A DNA stretch of 39,418 nt from Comamonadaceae bacterium (GTDB lineage Bacteria > Pseudomonadota > Gammaproteobacteria > Burkholderiales > Burkholderiaceae_C): positions 1 to 39,418 of the forward strand of contig JAIXOX010000100.1 in NCBI GenBank assembly GCA_027486555.1, written 5' to 3'. Shown here one piece after another: positions 1 through 8,558 of this stretch. The position numbers and the translations under genes were made by a program. Position 1 is the first letter of the stretch, and every line of letters starts with the position of its first letter. Under the pieces are notes generated by a model, which made no database searches, was not told the DNA's origin, and saw only the letters and a list, made by a program, of their open reading frames with translations.

Positions 1-275
1 CCGAGCGGCACCGCGACCAGGATCGACAGCGACAAGGCCAGCAGCATGCGCAAGGTGCTGACCGAAGCGTGTTCGGCGATTTCGCCCTCGCGCAGCAATC
101 CCCACAGGGCTTCGAAAACTTTGAGGGGCGAAGGCAGTTGCAGTGGATTGCCGTTCCACCAGTGCAGCAGCCACCACAAGGCAATGAATACCGCAAAAGA
201 CCGCAGCGAAACCCAAAGCGTGCGGTAAGTCCGCAGTGCCACGGACCCAGGGGATGTTGTCATGGCCAATCCCAT
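1..275 (-). CDS. ABC transporter permease, SsuC/TauC-like (partial, C-terminus beyond window)
   Basis: The minus strand reads from an ATG at 275 (or the in-frame ATG at 263) through the left window edge without a stop. The translation has a hydrophobic first segment (FAVFIALWWLLHWW), then an LPSPLKVFEAL stretch, and near the edge H-x-S-x-x-x-x-LRMLLA...AVPLG. That arrangement is typical of the N-terminal half of permeases of the nitrate/sulfonate/taurine (SsuC/TauC) ABC family. The inner-membrane subunit would work with an SsuB-type ATPase and an SsuA-type binding protein, both expected to the left of the window. The ATG at 275 lies 7 nt after the stop of the SDR gene, so the two are probably co-transcribed. 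The substrate cannot be told from this fragment. Confidence 0.72.
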   Translation of the reverse strand, partial: MGLAMTTSPGSVALRTYRTLWVSLRSFAVFIALWWLLHWWNGNPLQLPSPLKVFEALWGLLREGEIAEHASVSTLRMLLALSLSILVAVPL

Positions 276-282
276 GGTTGTT

Positions 283-1095
283 TCAACGGGTGACGGCAAG
301 AAAGCCGCCATCCACGTAAAGGGTCTGACCGTTGATGTAGGCGCCAGCCCCGGAGGCCAGCAAGAGCGCGGCACCGCACAGGTCCTCGGGTTGCCCCCAG
401 CGACGAGCCGGTGTCCATCCCGACACGAAGGCGTTGAACTCGGGGTCCTTGGCTTGGCTGAATTCGGTTTGCGTGTAGCCCGGTGCGAGGGCATTGACCG
501 TCACCCCGGTGCCAGCCAGGTCAGCGGCCATGGCGCGGGTCAGAGCGGACACACCACCTTTGGCCACCACATAGGGCACCAAGTTGGGCCGGGCCACATG
601 GTTCATGATCGAGCTCAGGTGCACGATGCGGCCACGGCCCTGTGCCACCATCAGTTTGGCGGCATGCTGGGCCATCAAGAAGCAGGCGGTCAGGTCGGTG
701 TCCAGCACTTTTTGCCACTCCTCGCGCTTGAGCTCCAAAAAGGGTGTACGGACAATGACCCCGGCGTTGTTGATCAGCACATCCAGACGGCCGTGGCGTT
801 CGATGACCTGCGCAAAGGCCTTGGCGATCTCGTCTTCGTTGGTGACGTCAAAGACGAGCGCGTCGACATCCATCCCGCTTTCTCGCCATTGCACAGCCAG
901 TTGGTGGATGCGGGGGTTCAGGTCGCAGACCACCAACTTGGCGCCCGCCGCAGCAAAACCGCGCGCCAGTGCGCCACCGATTCCACCCGCAGCGCCGGTG
1001 ATCAGGACCACTTGACCTTGCAGTGAAAAAAGTTGCTGGGGTGCAAGGTCCGAAAACGGATTCGCAGGTGTGGCCACCGGGGATGGAGCGATCAT
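283..1095 (-). CDS. SDR-family NAD(P)-dependent oxidoreductase
   Basis: A 270-residue classical short-chain dehydrogenase/reductase of normal length with a slightly long N-terminus. Visible family marks are the cofactor loop TGAAGGIG (residues 33-40), NNAG (109-112), a catalytic Ser at 161/162, YVVAK (Tyr175, Lys179), and the C-terminal INGQTLYVDGG. These support oxidation or reduction of a hydroxyl/carbonyl using NAD(P)(H) in the cytoplasm. The closest general resemblance is to gluconate 5-dehydrogenase / sugar-acid dehydrogenases, but substrate cannot be assigned. It starts 180 nt from the divergent lactonase gene, with a strong inverted repeat between them, and is followed at 7 nt by the ABC permease. 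This points to a shared catabolic regulon. Confidence 0.9.
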   Translation of the reverse strand: MIAPSPVATPANPFSDLAPQQLFSLQGQVVLITGAAGGIGGALARGFAAAGAKLVVCDLNPRIHQLAVQWRESGMDVDALVFDVTNEDEIAKAFAQVIERHGRLDVLINNAGVIVRTPFLELKREEWQKVLDTDLTACFLMAQHAAKLMVAQGRGRIVHLSSIMNHVARPNLVPYVVAKGGVSALTRAMAADLAGTGVTVNALAPGYTQTEFSQAKDPEFNAFVSGWTPARRWGQPEDLCGAALLLASGAGAYINGQTLYVDGGFLAVTR

Positions 1096-1178
1096 GTTTG
1101 TCTCATCTTTGTCGTATCAGTGGTGTGAATCCTAGGCGTCGCTGGGCTTGACCGGAATTGGAACTTGGGCAATACACA

Positions 1179-1219
1179 CTTCACACAAACGCAAGGCTTG
1201 GCGTTGCGTTTGTGTGAAG
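1179..1219. promoter_or_regulatory. Perfect 16-bp inverted repeat in divergent promoter region (probable operator)
   Basis: Left arm 1179-1194 reads CTTCACACAAACGCAA. Right arm 1204-1219 is its exact reverse complement. Nine bases separate them. It sits between the minus-strand SDR gene (start 1095) and the plus-strand lactonase gene (start 1276). There is no T-run on either side, so a terminator is unlikely, and no gene ends here. The symmetry and position suit a dimeric or tetrameric repressor/activator controlling both directions. The regulator itself is not in the window. Confidence 0.6.
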
Positions 1220-1275
1220 ACCAGTTTGCCGCAAATTTGATTCCCTGACTGGTCGGTGCCTCCTAGCATCTAGCC

Positions 1276-2199
1276 ATGAACCACATCACGGCACTCCCCC
1301 CGTTAGACCCTCCGAGCGCTTTGCAGCGTGTGGGCACACAGACCGATATTCTGGGCGAATGCCCGCTCTGGGACGAGGCCGCGCAGTGCCTTTACTGGGT
1401 GGACATCCGCTTGCCGGCTATCCGTCGCCTGTGCCATGCCAGTGGCCAAGTGGACACTTGGCCCATGCCCGAGTTGGTCGGCTCGATTGCCTTGGTCGAT
1501 GACGCTCGCTTGCTGGTGGCCATGCCCAGCCAGATTGCCCTGTTTGATCCAGCCAGCGGCGCACTCAGTCCCTTTGTGGCGAGCTTGCCGATGCCAGAGG
1601 GTCACCGCTTCAACGATGGCCGCTGCGATGCCCGAGGTCGTTTTTGGGTGGGTAGCATGCACAACATCACGCGTGCGCCCGAAGGCACGCTGTTCTGTCT
1701 GGAAGGTGCCGGACCCCTCAAGGCCGTGCGGCACGGCATCTCTATTCCCAACAGCCTGGCCTTCAGCCCCAGCGGCGACACCCTTTATTTCGCCGACTCG
1801 CTGCACTACCGCATTTACGCACACCCTTATGCACTGGAGACGGGCAGCATGGGCAAGGCGCAGGTGTTTGCCCAAAGTGCGCCACCGGCCTTCCCCGACG
1901 GCTCAGCGGTGGATGCCGAAGGCTTTGTCTGGAACGCAGAATTCAATGGTGGGCGCCTTTTGCGGTATGCGCCCGATGGCCGCCTCGACCGCGAGATCGC
2001 CTTGCCAGTCGAGCGCCCGACCTGCTGTGCATTTGGCGGACCGAACCTGGACACGCTCTACATCACCAGCACTTCGCAGAACATGAGCGAGGCCGAGCGC
2101 CTGGCGCATCCGATGGCAGGCGCCTTGATGGCGATTCGACCAGGGGTGTGCGGACTGCCCGAGCCCCGTTTTGCCCTGCATGGCCCACGCACCAAATGA
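1276..2199 (+). CDS. SMP-30/gluconolactonase/LRE-family lactonase
   Basis: A 307-residue six-bladed beta-propeller lactonase. Metal-site signatures of the SMP-30 family are visible: GECPLW with Glu28, RFNDG with Asn113/Asp114, IPNSLAFSPSG with Asn159, and FPDGSAVD with Asp208. It also has the late PTCCAFGGPNLDTLYITS-type blade. The family hydrolyses sugar lactones (gluconolactone, arabinono- or xylonolactone and similar) to free acids in the cytoplasm. No signal peptide is present. It opens the plus-strand set of lactonase, enolase-superfamily enzyme and DUF2520 protein, and lies divergent from the SDR that could make the lactone. The exact sugar is not deducible. Confidence 0.9.
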   Translation: MNHITALPPLDPPSALQRVGTQTDILGECPLWDEAAQCLYWVDIRLPAIRRLCHASGQVDTWPMPELVGSIALVDDARLLVAMPSQIALFDPASGALSPFVASLPMPEGHRFNDGRCDARGRFWVGSMHNITRAPEGTLFCLEGAGPLKAVRHGISIPNSLAFSPSGDTLYFADSLHYRIYAHPYALETGSMGKAQVFAQSAPPAFPDGSAVDAEGFVWNAEFNGGRLLRYAPDGRLDREIALPVERPTCCAFGGPNLDTLYITSTSQNMSEAERLAHPMAGALMAIRPGVCGLPEPRFALHGPRTK

Positions 2200-2239
2200 G
2201 CCGTTTGAATTTACCTTTTCACGCTGAAAGACTTTCGCC

Positions 2240-3385
2240 ATGACAACACTGGCCTTTACCCTCGCTTCGATCGAGGCCTTTTGCATCCGTGTGCCCGTCA
2301 AGATGCCCATCAAGGTGGCCTTTGGCACCTTCCGCGACCGCCCCATGGTGTTGTTGCGCGTCGTGGACACAGCAGGTGCCGAAGGTTGGGGCGAGGTCTG
2401 GGCCAACTGGCCCGCCAGCGGTGCCGAGCACCGCGCACGCCTGGCCATTGACCTCGGTGAACGCTTGGTGGGCAGACGTTTTGAATCGCCCGAGGCCATG
2501 TTCCAGCAGCTGAGCCGGGAGCTGGAAGTGTTGGTGCTGCAAACCCTGGAGGTCGGACCGATCGCTCAGGTGATCGCCGGGCTGGACATTGCCTGCTGGG
2601 ACCTGGTGGCACGCCGAGCGGGCAAGCCTTTGCACCACATGCTCAGCGTGCGAGAGGTCAGCCATGTGCCGGTGTATGTCACCGGCATCAACCCCGATCA
2701 GCCCGAAGTTTTTGCTGCGGCACGTCAGGCCGAAGGCTTCCAGGCCTTCAAGCTCAAAACTGGTTTTGGGCACGACAAGGACGTGCGCAACCTGCAGGCC
2801 ATGCGCGAGGTGCTGGGCCCGCACGCCGTGCTGACCTGTGACTCCAACCAGAACCTGGACTTGCCCGATGCCGTAGCTTTTGCGCAGGCGATTGCGCCCT
2901 TGAACCTGAGTTGGTTTGAAGAGCCGCTGCGGGTGGATGCGCCGCTGGCCGATTGGCAGGCTCTGGCTCAAGCGAGCAGCACCCCCTTGGCTGGCGGCGA
3001 AAATTTTCATGGCGCGCAATTCGACCACGCGCTGGCCAGCCCCGTCTTGCAGGTGCTGCAGCCCGACATCACCAAGTGGGGCGGCGTGAGCGGCAACGCT
3101 TCGGTGGCGCGGCGTGCTGTGGCGGCAGGCAAGCGTTATTGCCCGCACTATTTCGGTGGCGGTATTTCATTGCTGGCTTCGCTTCAAGTGCTGGCGGCAG
3201 TGGGCGGCGAAGGCCTGCTCGAATTTGACGCCCACCCCAATCTGGGCCGCGAGGCCGTGGTGGGTGATTTGTTGCCGGTCAGCAATGGCAGCGTTCCCGT
3301 GCCCAAAGGACCCGGCTTGGGGGCCATCCCTGATCTGGCCCGACTGGCCAGCCACCAAACTTGGACGGGCAGGGTCCAGGCATGA
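2240..3385 (+). CDS. Mandelate racemase/muconate lactonizing enzyme family protein
   Basis: A 381-residue enolase-superfamily enzyme. The N-terminal capping domain (about 1-130) is followed by the TIM barrel, with FKLKTG (Lys171/Lys173 pair) and metal ligands in CDSNQ (Asp201), EEP (Glu227) and AGGEN (Glu254). QPDITKWGG follows, then CPHYFGGGIS with His303. A KxK base on one face and a His on the other resembles the mandelate racemase subgroup rather than the MLE subgroup. Members abstract an alpha proton from a carboxylate, giving dehydration, racemisation or cycloisomerisation. Next to a lactonase and an SDR, a sugar-acid dehydratase role is the simplest inference. It starts 40 nt after the lactonase stop and overlaps the next gene by 4 nt. 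Confidence 0.9.
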   Translation: MTTLAFTLASIEAFCIRVPVKMPIKVAFGTFRDRPMVLLRVVDTAGAEGWGEVWANWPASGAEHRARLAIDLGERLVGRRFESPEAMFQQLSRELEVLVLQTLEVGPIAQVIAGLDIACWDLVARRAGKPLHHMLSVREVSHVPVYVTGINPDQPEVFAAARQAEGFQAFKLKTGFGHDKDVRNLQAMREVLGPHAVLTCDSNQNLDLPDAVAFAQAIAPLNLSWFEEPLRVDAPLADWQALAQASSTPLAGGENFHGAQFDHALASPVLQVLQPDITKWGGVSGNASVARRAVAAGKRYCPHYFGGGISLLASLQVLAAVGGEGLLEFDAHPNLGREAVVGDLLPVSNGSVPVPKGPGLGAIPDLARLASHQTWTGRVQA

Positions 3386-4284
3386 GCACCCTTGGCAGCG
3401 TGTTGGCTTGGCCAGAAGATGTCGCGACTTTGCGCATCGGCTTCATGGGTGCCGGTCGTTTGGGCCAAGCACTGGCCTGGAGTCTGGCCCAGGCGGGCCT
3501 GAGGGTGGTGGCGGTCAGCAGTCGGCAAGAAGCGCATGCCCGTGCTTTGGCCTCACCGATCAAGGGCTGTGCGTGCATGTCACCTCAGGCGGTGGTGGAT
3601 GCCTGTGACCTGGTGTTTGTGACCACGCCTGACAGCGTCATTGGTGCGGTTTGTGACGGCCTGACTTGGCGCGCCGGGCAAGCGGTGGTGCACTGCAGCG
3701 GTGCGACCGAGGTGGGGGTGCTGGCCCACGCACTGGCACAAGGCGCCAGCATCGGTGGTTTTCACCCGATGCAGACCTTTGGCGATCCCCATGCGGCTGC
3801 GCAGTCATTGCCCGGCTGCACCATCACGGTCGAGGCCGAGCAGCCTGAATTGATGCAAGGCTTGTTGGCGCTGGTGCAACGTTTGCATTGCTTGCCCAAC
3901 CGCTTGCCCGTCGGCATGCGCGGGCGCTACCACGCCGCAGCCGGGTACACATCGCAGTTCATCAACGCCTTGTTCGATCAGGCCGTTCGTTTGTGGCAGA
4001 CCTGGGGTGCCACCGAAGAGGAAGCCTTGCGAGCCTTGCTGCCTTTGGCGCAGGGCACGCTCAGCGCCATACAAAGCGCGGGAGTGGCGCGTGGCATGCC
4101 GGGTCCGGTGTCGCGTGGCGATCTGTCGTCCATTGACAAACACCTGAGCGCGATCACCCCCATGGGCCCGCAAATGCTCGACTTTTACAAAACCCTGTGC
4201 GCGGTCACCGTGCCGCTGGCCCATCAGGCGGGCGGCATTGACGAGGCTCAGGCACAACAATTCACCGAGTTGCTCAAGGCCTGA
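3382..4284 (+). CDS. Rossmann-like / DUF2520 domain oxidoreductase-like protein
   Basis: The start is taken at the ATG at 3382 because it forms an ATGA overlap with the stop of the enolase-superfamily gene, a sign of translational coupling. An upstream in-frame ATG at 3361 would lie inside that gene. The protein is about 300 residues. It has an N-terminal nucleotide-binding fold (IGFMGAGRLGQAL near residue 20) and then the GGFHPMQTFGDP signature of DUF2520-type proteins. The helical C-terminal domain includes YHAAAGYTSQFINALF and GPVSRGD. The family resembles ketopantoate reductase/P5C reductase-like dehydrogenases, but its reaction is not established. Coupling to the lactonase/dehydratase pair suggests it reduces or oxidises an intermediate of that pathway. 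Confidence 0.82.
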   Translation: MSTLGSVLAWPEDVATLRIGFMGAGRLGQALAWSLAQAGLRVVAVSSRQEAHARALASPIKGCACMSPQAVVDACDLVFVTTPDSVIGAVCDGLTWRAGQAVVHCSGATEVGVLAHALAQGASIGGFHPMQTFGDPHAAAQSLPGCTITVEAEQPELMQGLLALVQRLHCLPNRLPVGMRGRYHAAAGYTSQFINALFDQAVRLWQTWGATEEEALRALLPLAQGTLSAIQSAGVARGMPGPVSRGDLSSIDKHLSAITPMGPQMLDFYKTLCAVTVPLAHQAGGIDEAQAQQFTELLKA

Positions 4285-4354
4285 ATGCTTCATTGCCAGC
4301 CATGGTGTCGTCATGCATGGCTTGAAACACCCGTTGGCCCATCCAATTTTGAGG

Positions 4355-4372
4355 GGGCCGGGCCACCGGCCC
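4355..4372. terminator. GC-rich hairpin after the lactonase operon (weak terminator candidate)
   Basis: GGGCCGG (4355-4361) and CCGGCCC (4366-4372) form a perfect 7-bp stem with a 4-base loop, 70 nt after the DUF2520 stop. There is no clear T-run after it, so intrinsic termination is doubtful. It could equally be the boundary hairpin of the decayed ALDH gene next to it. Confidence 0.3.
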
Positions 4373-4417
4373 GCAATATAACCGTTACCCCTTGGGCTTT
4401 TGAGCGCTGTCTATGCC

Positions 4418-4800
4418 TTAACCGTGGAGATGCACCAGCGTCTTGGTGGTGCTGACTTCTTCAAGGGCGATAAACCTTTTTCACGGCCATGGCCGCCGCC
4501 AGCAGGCCGTGTTCTGTGCCATTGGTCAGCGCAATCGCGTCGGCTTCGTCTTCAAAGGGCATGGCGGCCAGCATGGCGCGCTGAACCAACAAGCGGCTTG
4601 CGGCGGTGCAGGTTTGAGCCGCGTTTTGCACGATGGCGCGCACGATGATGGGCACGGCCCGCTCGACGTCCACATCGTCAAACACGATCTGAGGCGACTT
4701 GCCGCCCAACTCCAGCACGCATTTGACAGCGTTTTGAGCGGTGGCTTGCTGAATCGGTGTGCCGACTTTGTTGGAGCCGGTGCTCAAATTGCCTTGTTCA
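4418..4800 (-). pseudogene. Aldehyde dehydrogenase relic with internal deletions and frameshift
   Basis: The minus strand carries three unmistakable ALDH pieces in order, but squeezed together. The first is STGSNKVG...[14 protein letters not shown] followed by [15 protein letters not shown], which contains the catalytic Cys and cofactor Glu. Directly fused to it near 4560-4577 is [15 protein letters not shown], normally about 100 residues further on. Then, in another frame, comes [17 protein letters not shown] with its natural stop at 4418-4420. The N-terminal half and two inner stretches are missing, so it cannot make an active enzyme. It lies just after the sugar-acid operon, whose pathway might once have used such a semialdehyde dehydrogenase. 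The homology ends near 4793. Confidence 0.85.
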
Positions 4801-4913
4801 AATCCGCCAGGTCGGCCCAATACCCATGCCCGATGGGTTGCAAGCGATTGAATTTTTCATCGACTGTGAGGTGTAATGTGTTGCTTAGCTGCAGCCTTGG
4901 AACCATTGACGCC

Positions 4914-5819
4914 ATGTTCTCATCTCTTTGTCGAAAAACCCTGGCCTCGTCGTTGTTGGGGTTCATCTCACTGTCGAATTTGACCGCGCATGCGGCCGAC
5001 TACGCCGGTCCGCTGTTTGATGCACACCTGCACTACAACACCGAAGCCTGGAACGGCCAAGCCGGTCCGCATCCCGTACCCGATGTGCTTGCACGGATGC
5101 AGCGCAGTGGTGTCAAGGCCATCGTCTCCAACTCGCGGCCCAATGATGGGACCCTTGCGCTGGCCCAAGCGCGCGCCGAGGCTGCCTCAGAGGGCGTGAC
5201 CGTTGTGCCTTTCGTTCGCCTGTACCGCAACCGCGCTGACTATGACTCTTGGTTTCGCGATGACAGCATTTATGACATGGTGCAGGCAGAACTCGCGCGT
5301 GGAACACCGGTGGGACCTTATCGGGGCATTGGCGAATTTCATCTTTACGACAGTGCCAATGCCAACGGCACCGTGGCCCAAAAATTGATGGTGCTGGCCG
5401 AAGAAAAGCAGTTGGTGGTGCTGGCCCATGTGGACGATGTCGCGATTGATCTGTTGATGGCCAACACGCCGTCCAAGGGGCAAAAGTTGCGCTTGATCTG
5501 GGCGCACACAGGCATTGGTGGCCCACCGGTCACGCGCGTGGAGGCCTTGATGGCCAAGTACCCTGGCCTGATGGGCGAACTGTCTTACCGACCGGGCTTG
5601 ACCTGTGACGGAGGTTTCTTGTGCCCGGAATGGCGTGCGCTCATGCTCAAATACCCTGGGCGTTTTTTGATTGGGTCAGACACTTGGATCAACCATCGCT
5701 GGCAACAATATGAAGACAACATGCGGGGCTATCGCGTTTGGCTGGGGGATTTGCCACCCGCTGTGGCCAAAAAAATAGCCTGGGAGAACGGTTCAGCCTT
5801 GTTCGGGTTGCGTCACTGA
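4914..5819 (+). CDS. Exported amidohydrolase-family (TIM-barrel metal-dependent hydrolase) protein
   Basis: The reading frame is open further upstream, but that part is antisense to the ALDH relic. The ATG at 4914 gives a clean signal peptide (positive start, hydrophobic core, LTAHA cleavage region near residue 27) and a 301-residue protein. The mature part has amidohydrolase-2 (COG2159-like) marks: FDAHLHYN with the HxH pair at residues 38/40, [21 protein letters not shown] and a late IGSDTWIN with the metal Asp. It is therefore a periplasmic metal-dependent hydrolase or decarboxylase-like enzyme of unknown substrate. It is convergent with the DUF1501 gene, 35 nt apart. The Shine-Dalgarno is weak. 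Confidence 0.82.
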   Translation: MFSSLCRKTLASSLLGFISLSNLTAHAADYAGPLFDAHLHYNTEAWNGQAGPHPVPDVLARMQRSGVKAIVSNSRPNDGTLALAQARAEAASEGVTVVPFVRLYRNRADYDSWFRDDSIYDMVQAELARGTPVGPYRGIGEFHLYDSANANGTVAQKLMVLAEEKQLVVLAHVDDVAIDLLMANTPSKGQKLRLIWAHTGIGGPPVTRVEALMAKYPGLMGELSYRPGLTCDGGFLCPEWRALMLKYPGRFLIGSDTWINHRWQQYEDNMRGYRVWLGDLPPAVAKKIAWENGSALFGLRH

Positions 5820-5854
5820 ACAGCCCTGGCAGTTCAGCATATCCAGGGGCGCGC

Positions 5855-7018
5855 TCAGATCCGCCACAAATGGTCGAGGGGCTGCGTTGCGCCCGGGAGC
5901 ACACTGTTCATCGCACCCGTGTCCAACTGGAATTGCCTTTGCACAATCGGCATTATGATTGAGCGGATGTCCCGCGTTGGCCGCAAGTCCCGACCGTCCA
6001 GCAATTGGTGGCGTCCCAGCCCCGGCCAATCGGTGAGGACTTGACCTCCGGCGACTTGTCCGCCCGCGACAAACGCCACGCCTGCTGTGCCGTGGTCAGT
6101 GCCTTGGCTGCCGTTCATGGCGGCGGAGCGGCCAAATTCGGTCATCACCAAGACCGTGGTGGTGGCCCAATGCACAGAGAGCGATTCACGCAAACCCGCC
6201 AGCGCCTGGTCCAATGCAGGCAGCAATCTGCCCAGACGCGCTGTTTGTTGGCTGTGTGTGTCCCATCCACCGACTTCGAGCCAAGCGACGCGCGGGCCGT
6301 GAGGTGCGGACAAGAAGGCACCTGCTTGTTTGGCCAAAACGGTCAAGCCTGCACCTGTTGCAGGTTCTGCACCCATGGACTTGTCTTGCTGCGCCATGGC
6401 TTGGGCCAAGGCGCTTGCCAATGGAACATCGTCGGCGTACATGGCGGCGATGCGGTCGAGTGTGTCTTGCGATTTGTTGGGCCTGCGGCTGGGTGTCCAG
6501 GTATTGGCACGGTCAGCACCACGCAGGGCCAAGGGCATGGCGGGCGTCATGGCCACCGCAGAATGCTGCGTGGCCTGCAGGGCGCGCGCCAACCAACCAG
6601 TGCTGAGCACAAAGGGACGCTCGCCACCACTTTCAAGTTGCTGTTGGGCGTCGAAGTGCGACCGTTCACGGTAAGGGCTGGCCACGGCATGCACAACGGC
6701 CAATTCTTTGTTGAGGTACCAACTGTGCAAATGGGCCAATCCGGGGTGCATGCCAAAGGTGCTGTCCAAGGGCAGCGCCGTGGGTGTTTCTGCACCGCCG
6801 CGCAAGGCCGCCCAGGCGGGGTCGCCCAGAGCAGGCACGGCAGACAAACCGTCCAAAGCGCCCCTGAGCAGCACCACCACCAAGCGCTGCTCCGACGGCG
6901 TGTGTTCAGTTTGCGCGGCCAAAGCGAGTCGCGCGGGCAACAGGCCCGTTGCTGCAAGGCCAGCCCCCAAGGCCAGTTGTTGCAAATGCGCGCGGCGTGA
7001 AAATGTTGGATGGGTCAT
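5855..7018 (-). CDS. DUF1501 domain-containing exported protein
   Basis: 387 residues. The N-terminus has a twin-arginine-like signal (FSRRAHLQQLALGAGLAATG... LALA), so export by Tat or Sec is expected. The body has marks of the DUF1501 family, which is related to the alkaline phosphatase/sulfatase fold: VVVLLRGALDGL near the start, VGGWDTH, LVMTEFGR and GTDHGTAG. The biochemical role of DUF1501 proteins is not settled. The start lies 4 nt after the stop of the DUF1800 gene, the classic pairing for these two families, so they very likely form an operon and an exported complex or pathway. Confidence 0.88.
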   Translation of the reverse strand: MTHPTFSRRAHLQQLALGAGLAATGLLPARLALAAQTEHTPSEQRLVVVLLRGALDGLSAVPALGDPAWAALRGGAETPTALPLDSTFGMHPGLAHLHSWYLNKELAVVHAVASPYRERSHFDAQQQLESGGERPFVLSTGWLARALQATQHSAVAMTPAMPLALRGADRANTWTPSRRPNKSQDTLDRIAAMYADDVPLASALAQAMAQQDKSMGAEPATGAGLTVLAKQAGAFLSAPHGPRVAWLEVGGWDTHSQQTARLGRLLPALDQALAGLRESLSVHWATTTVLVMTEFGRSAAMNGSQGTDHGTAGVAFVAGGQVAGGQVLTDWPGLGRHQLLDGRDLRPTRDIRSIIMPIVQRQFQLDTGAMNSVLPGATQPLDHLWRI

Positions 7019-7022
7019 GACC

Positions 7023-8369
7023 TTATCTCCGCATCAATTCTGGGCTGGCCAATGCAAACGCCAGTGCTTGTGCGCCACTTTCGGCGCGGGCGATGGTTTG
7101 AGCCGTGCTGGTGCTCAAGTTGTGGCCGAAAGCTTGCTGCATCAAGTCTCTCGCATCGATGTCTTTGCCATACAACTCGCCATACCGCTCAGCCCACTGA
7201 ATCCGTTTGATGACCGCATCTGGCGAAAGCCAATCCGCGCTCATATCGGGCCAGCCTTGGGGTGAAGGCGCACGCGCTATCGCTTGCCCCATGGTTTGCA
7301 CCCAGTACGCAGAATTTTCGACGTTGATGACTTTCTTTTGCATCAGGCGATGGGCCGAGATCAAGCATTCTTCGGGGCGCTTGAATTTGGGAGGAAGATC
7401 CTCTTGCCATGCCAAATCATGGCTGAACAAAGCCACAGCCACGGCTTTGAGATCGCCATCGGTACGGCGAAATTCCGCAGCAAGGGCTTGGACCAGCGCT
7501 GCTGGCGGCGCATCGGTGACAAAGTGACGGCACAGCTTGCTGGCCATGAATTCAGCGCATGCAGGATGCTGGGCCAAGTCGGTGAGCAGCAAATCCAGTG
7601 CTTGAGGGCCTTCGGGGTAGGTCTTGCCCAAGATGGTTTTTTTGCCGGGTTGGTGCAGGTTGTCCATGAACCGCGTCACACCTGCGGTGTTGGGCCCCAC
7701 GGTCCAGCCAGTCAACAATTTGGCGGTTTGGGTCACATCGTCTTGGGTATAGCCCGCTTTCACCCCCAAGGTGTGCAGCTCGAGCAGCTCGCGTGCCAGG
7801 TTTTCGTTCAGACCCCTGTCGCGCCTGCGCCCTGCCATGGATTGCGGGCCGATCGATTGCGCATTGTCCAAATAGAGCAGCATGGCGGGATGCACGACGG
7901 CAGCGCGCAACAGCGCTTTATAACTGCCGAAGGCATGCGGGCGAATGGCTTCGTATTCGTGCGGCCAGACCAAGGCCAAGGTGCTTCCTTTGGTTGCCGC
8001 CACACAAAAATGATTGGCCCAAAACTGCACCCAGCGTTCTGCCACTGGTGTCGTGGTTTGCGTCATGTGCTGCCAGCGTTTGCCCAGTCCGTGCAGATTG
8101 GTTTGGCGAAGCACCTGTCGTGCCGGGGTCATGGGATCCAAGGCGTCTTGGGGCTGCTTGGTGTTGGGTGGTGTGGTGGGGTTGAGTGCGGCTTGCAACA
8201 CATCGCGCGTGATTTGCCAAGCTCTTGCACTGTCGATCAGACCTTCTGTGTCAAACGACGCAGGGCGCTCAAACTGCGTCAAAACCCAAGACCTGGGGTC
8301 ATTGGCGAGGGTGTTCAGCTGGGGCTGCGAATAACCAAATCGATGGGATGCCAGATGGGCAGCTTGCAT
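7023..8369 (-). CDS. DUF1800 domain-containing protein
   Basis: 448 residues with the family's hallmark pieces: HRFGYSQPQLNTL at the start, VQFWANHFCV, RGLNENLARELLELHTLGV, DVTQTAKLLTGW and, late, KLCRHFVTDAPP. DUF1800 proteins are usually exported and encoded beside DUF1501 proteins; no enzymatic activity is firmly assigned. No obvious signal peptide follows the ATG at 8369, which has a GAGG motif about 9 nt upstream, so it may travel with its Tat-type partner DUF1501. That last point is inference. The gene is first of a two-gene minus-strand operon. Confidence 0.88.
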   Translation of the reverse strand: MQAAHLASHRFGYSQPQLNTLANDPRSWVLTQFERPASFDTEGLIDSARAWQITRDVLQAALNPTTPPNTKQPQDALDPMTPARQVLRQTNLHGLGKRWQHMTQTTTPVAERWVQFWANHFCVAATKGSTLALVWPHEYEAIRPHAFGSYKALLRAAVVHPAMLLYLDNAQSIGPQSMAGRRRDRGLNENLARELLELHTLGVKAGYTQDDVTQTAKLLTGWTVGPNTAGVTRFMDNLHQPGKKTILGKTYPEGPQALDLLLTDLAQHPACAEFMASKLCRHFVTDAPPAALVQALAAEFRRTDGDLKAVAVALFSHDLAWQEDLPPKFKRPEECLISAHRLMQKKVINVENSAYWVQTMGQAIARAPSPQGWPDMSADWLSPDAVIKRIQWAERYGELYGKDIDARDLMQQAFGHNLSTSTAQTIARAESGAQALAFALASPELMRR

Positions 8370-8558
8370 GTGCAGTGTTCCTCTTCAAGCGGGTCTGAAT
8401 CTTCCGACAATTTACACCCTCAGTTTGGACACATTGTGAAAGGTTGGTTTTTTTGGTTTTTATGGCTTTTCTTGTGCCATGTGCACAGCTGCAGAATTTT
8501 GGGCATTACAGATGCCGCAGTTTCGGCCTTGGAGTGTGGTGCCCCCGCAGATTCAAGC

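Noticed and set aside
4443..4913. Long N-terminal extension of the amidohydrolase frame
   Set aside because: It is antisense to the ALDH relic, and the internal ATG at 4914 yields a proper signal peptide.
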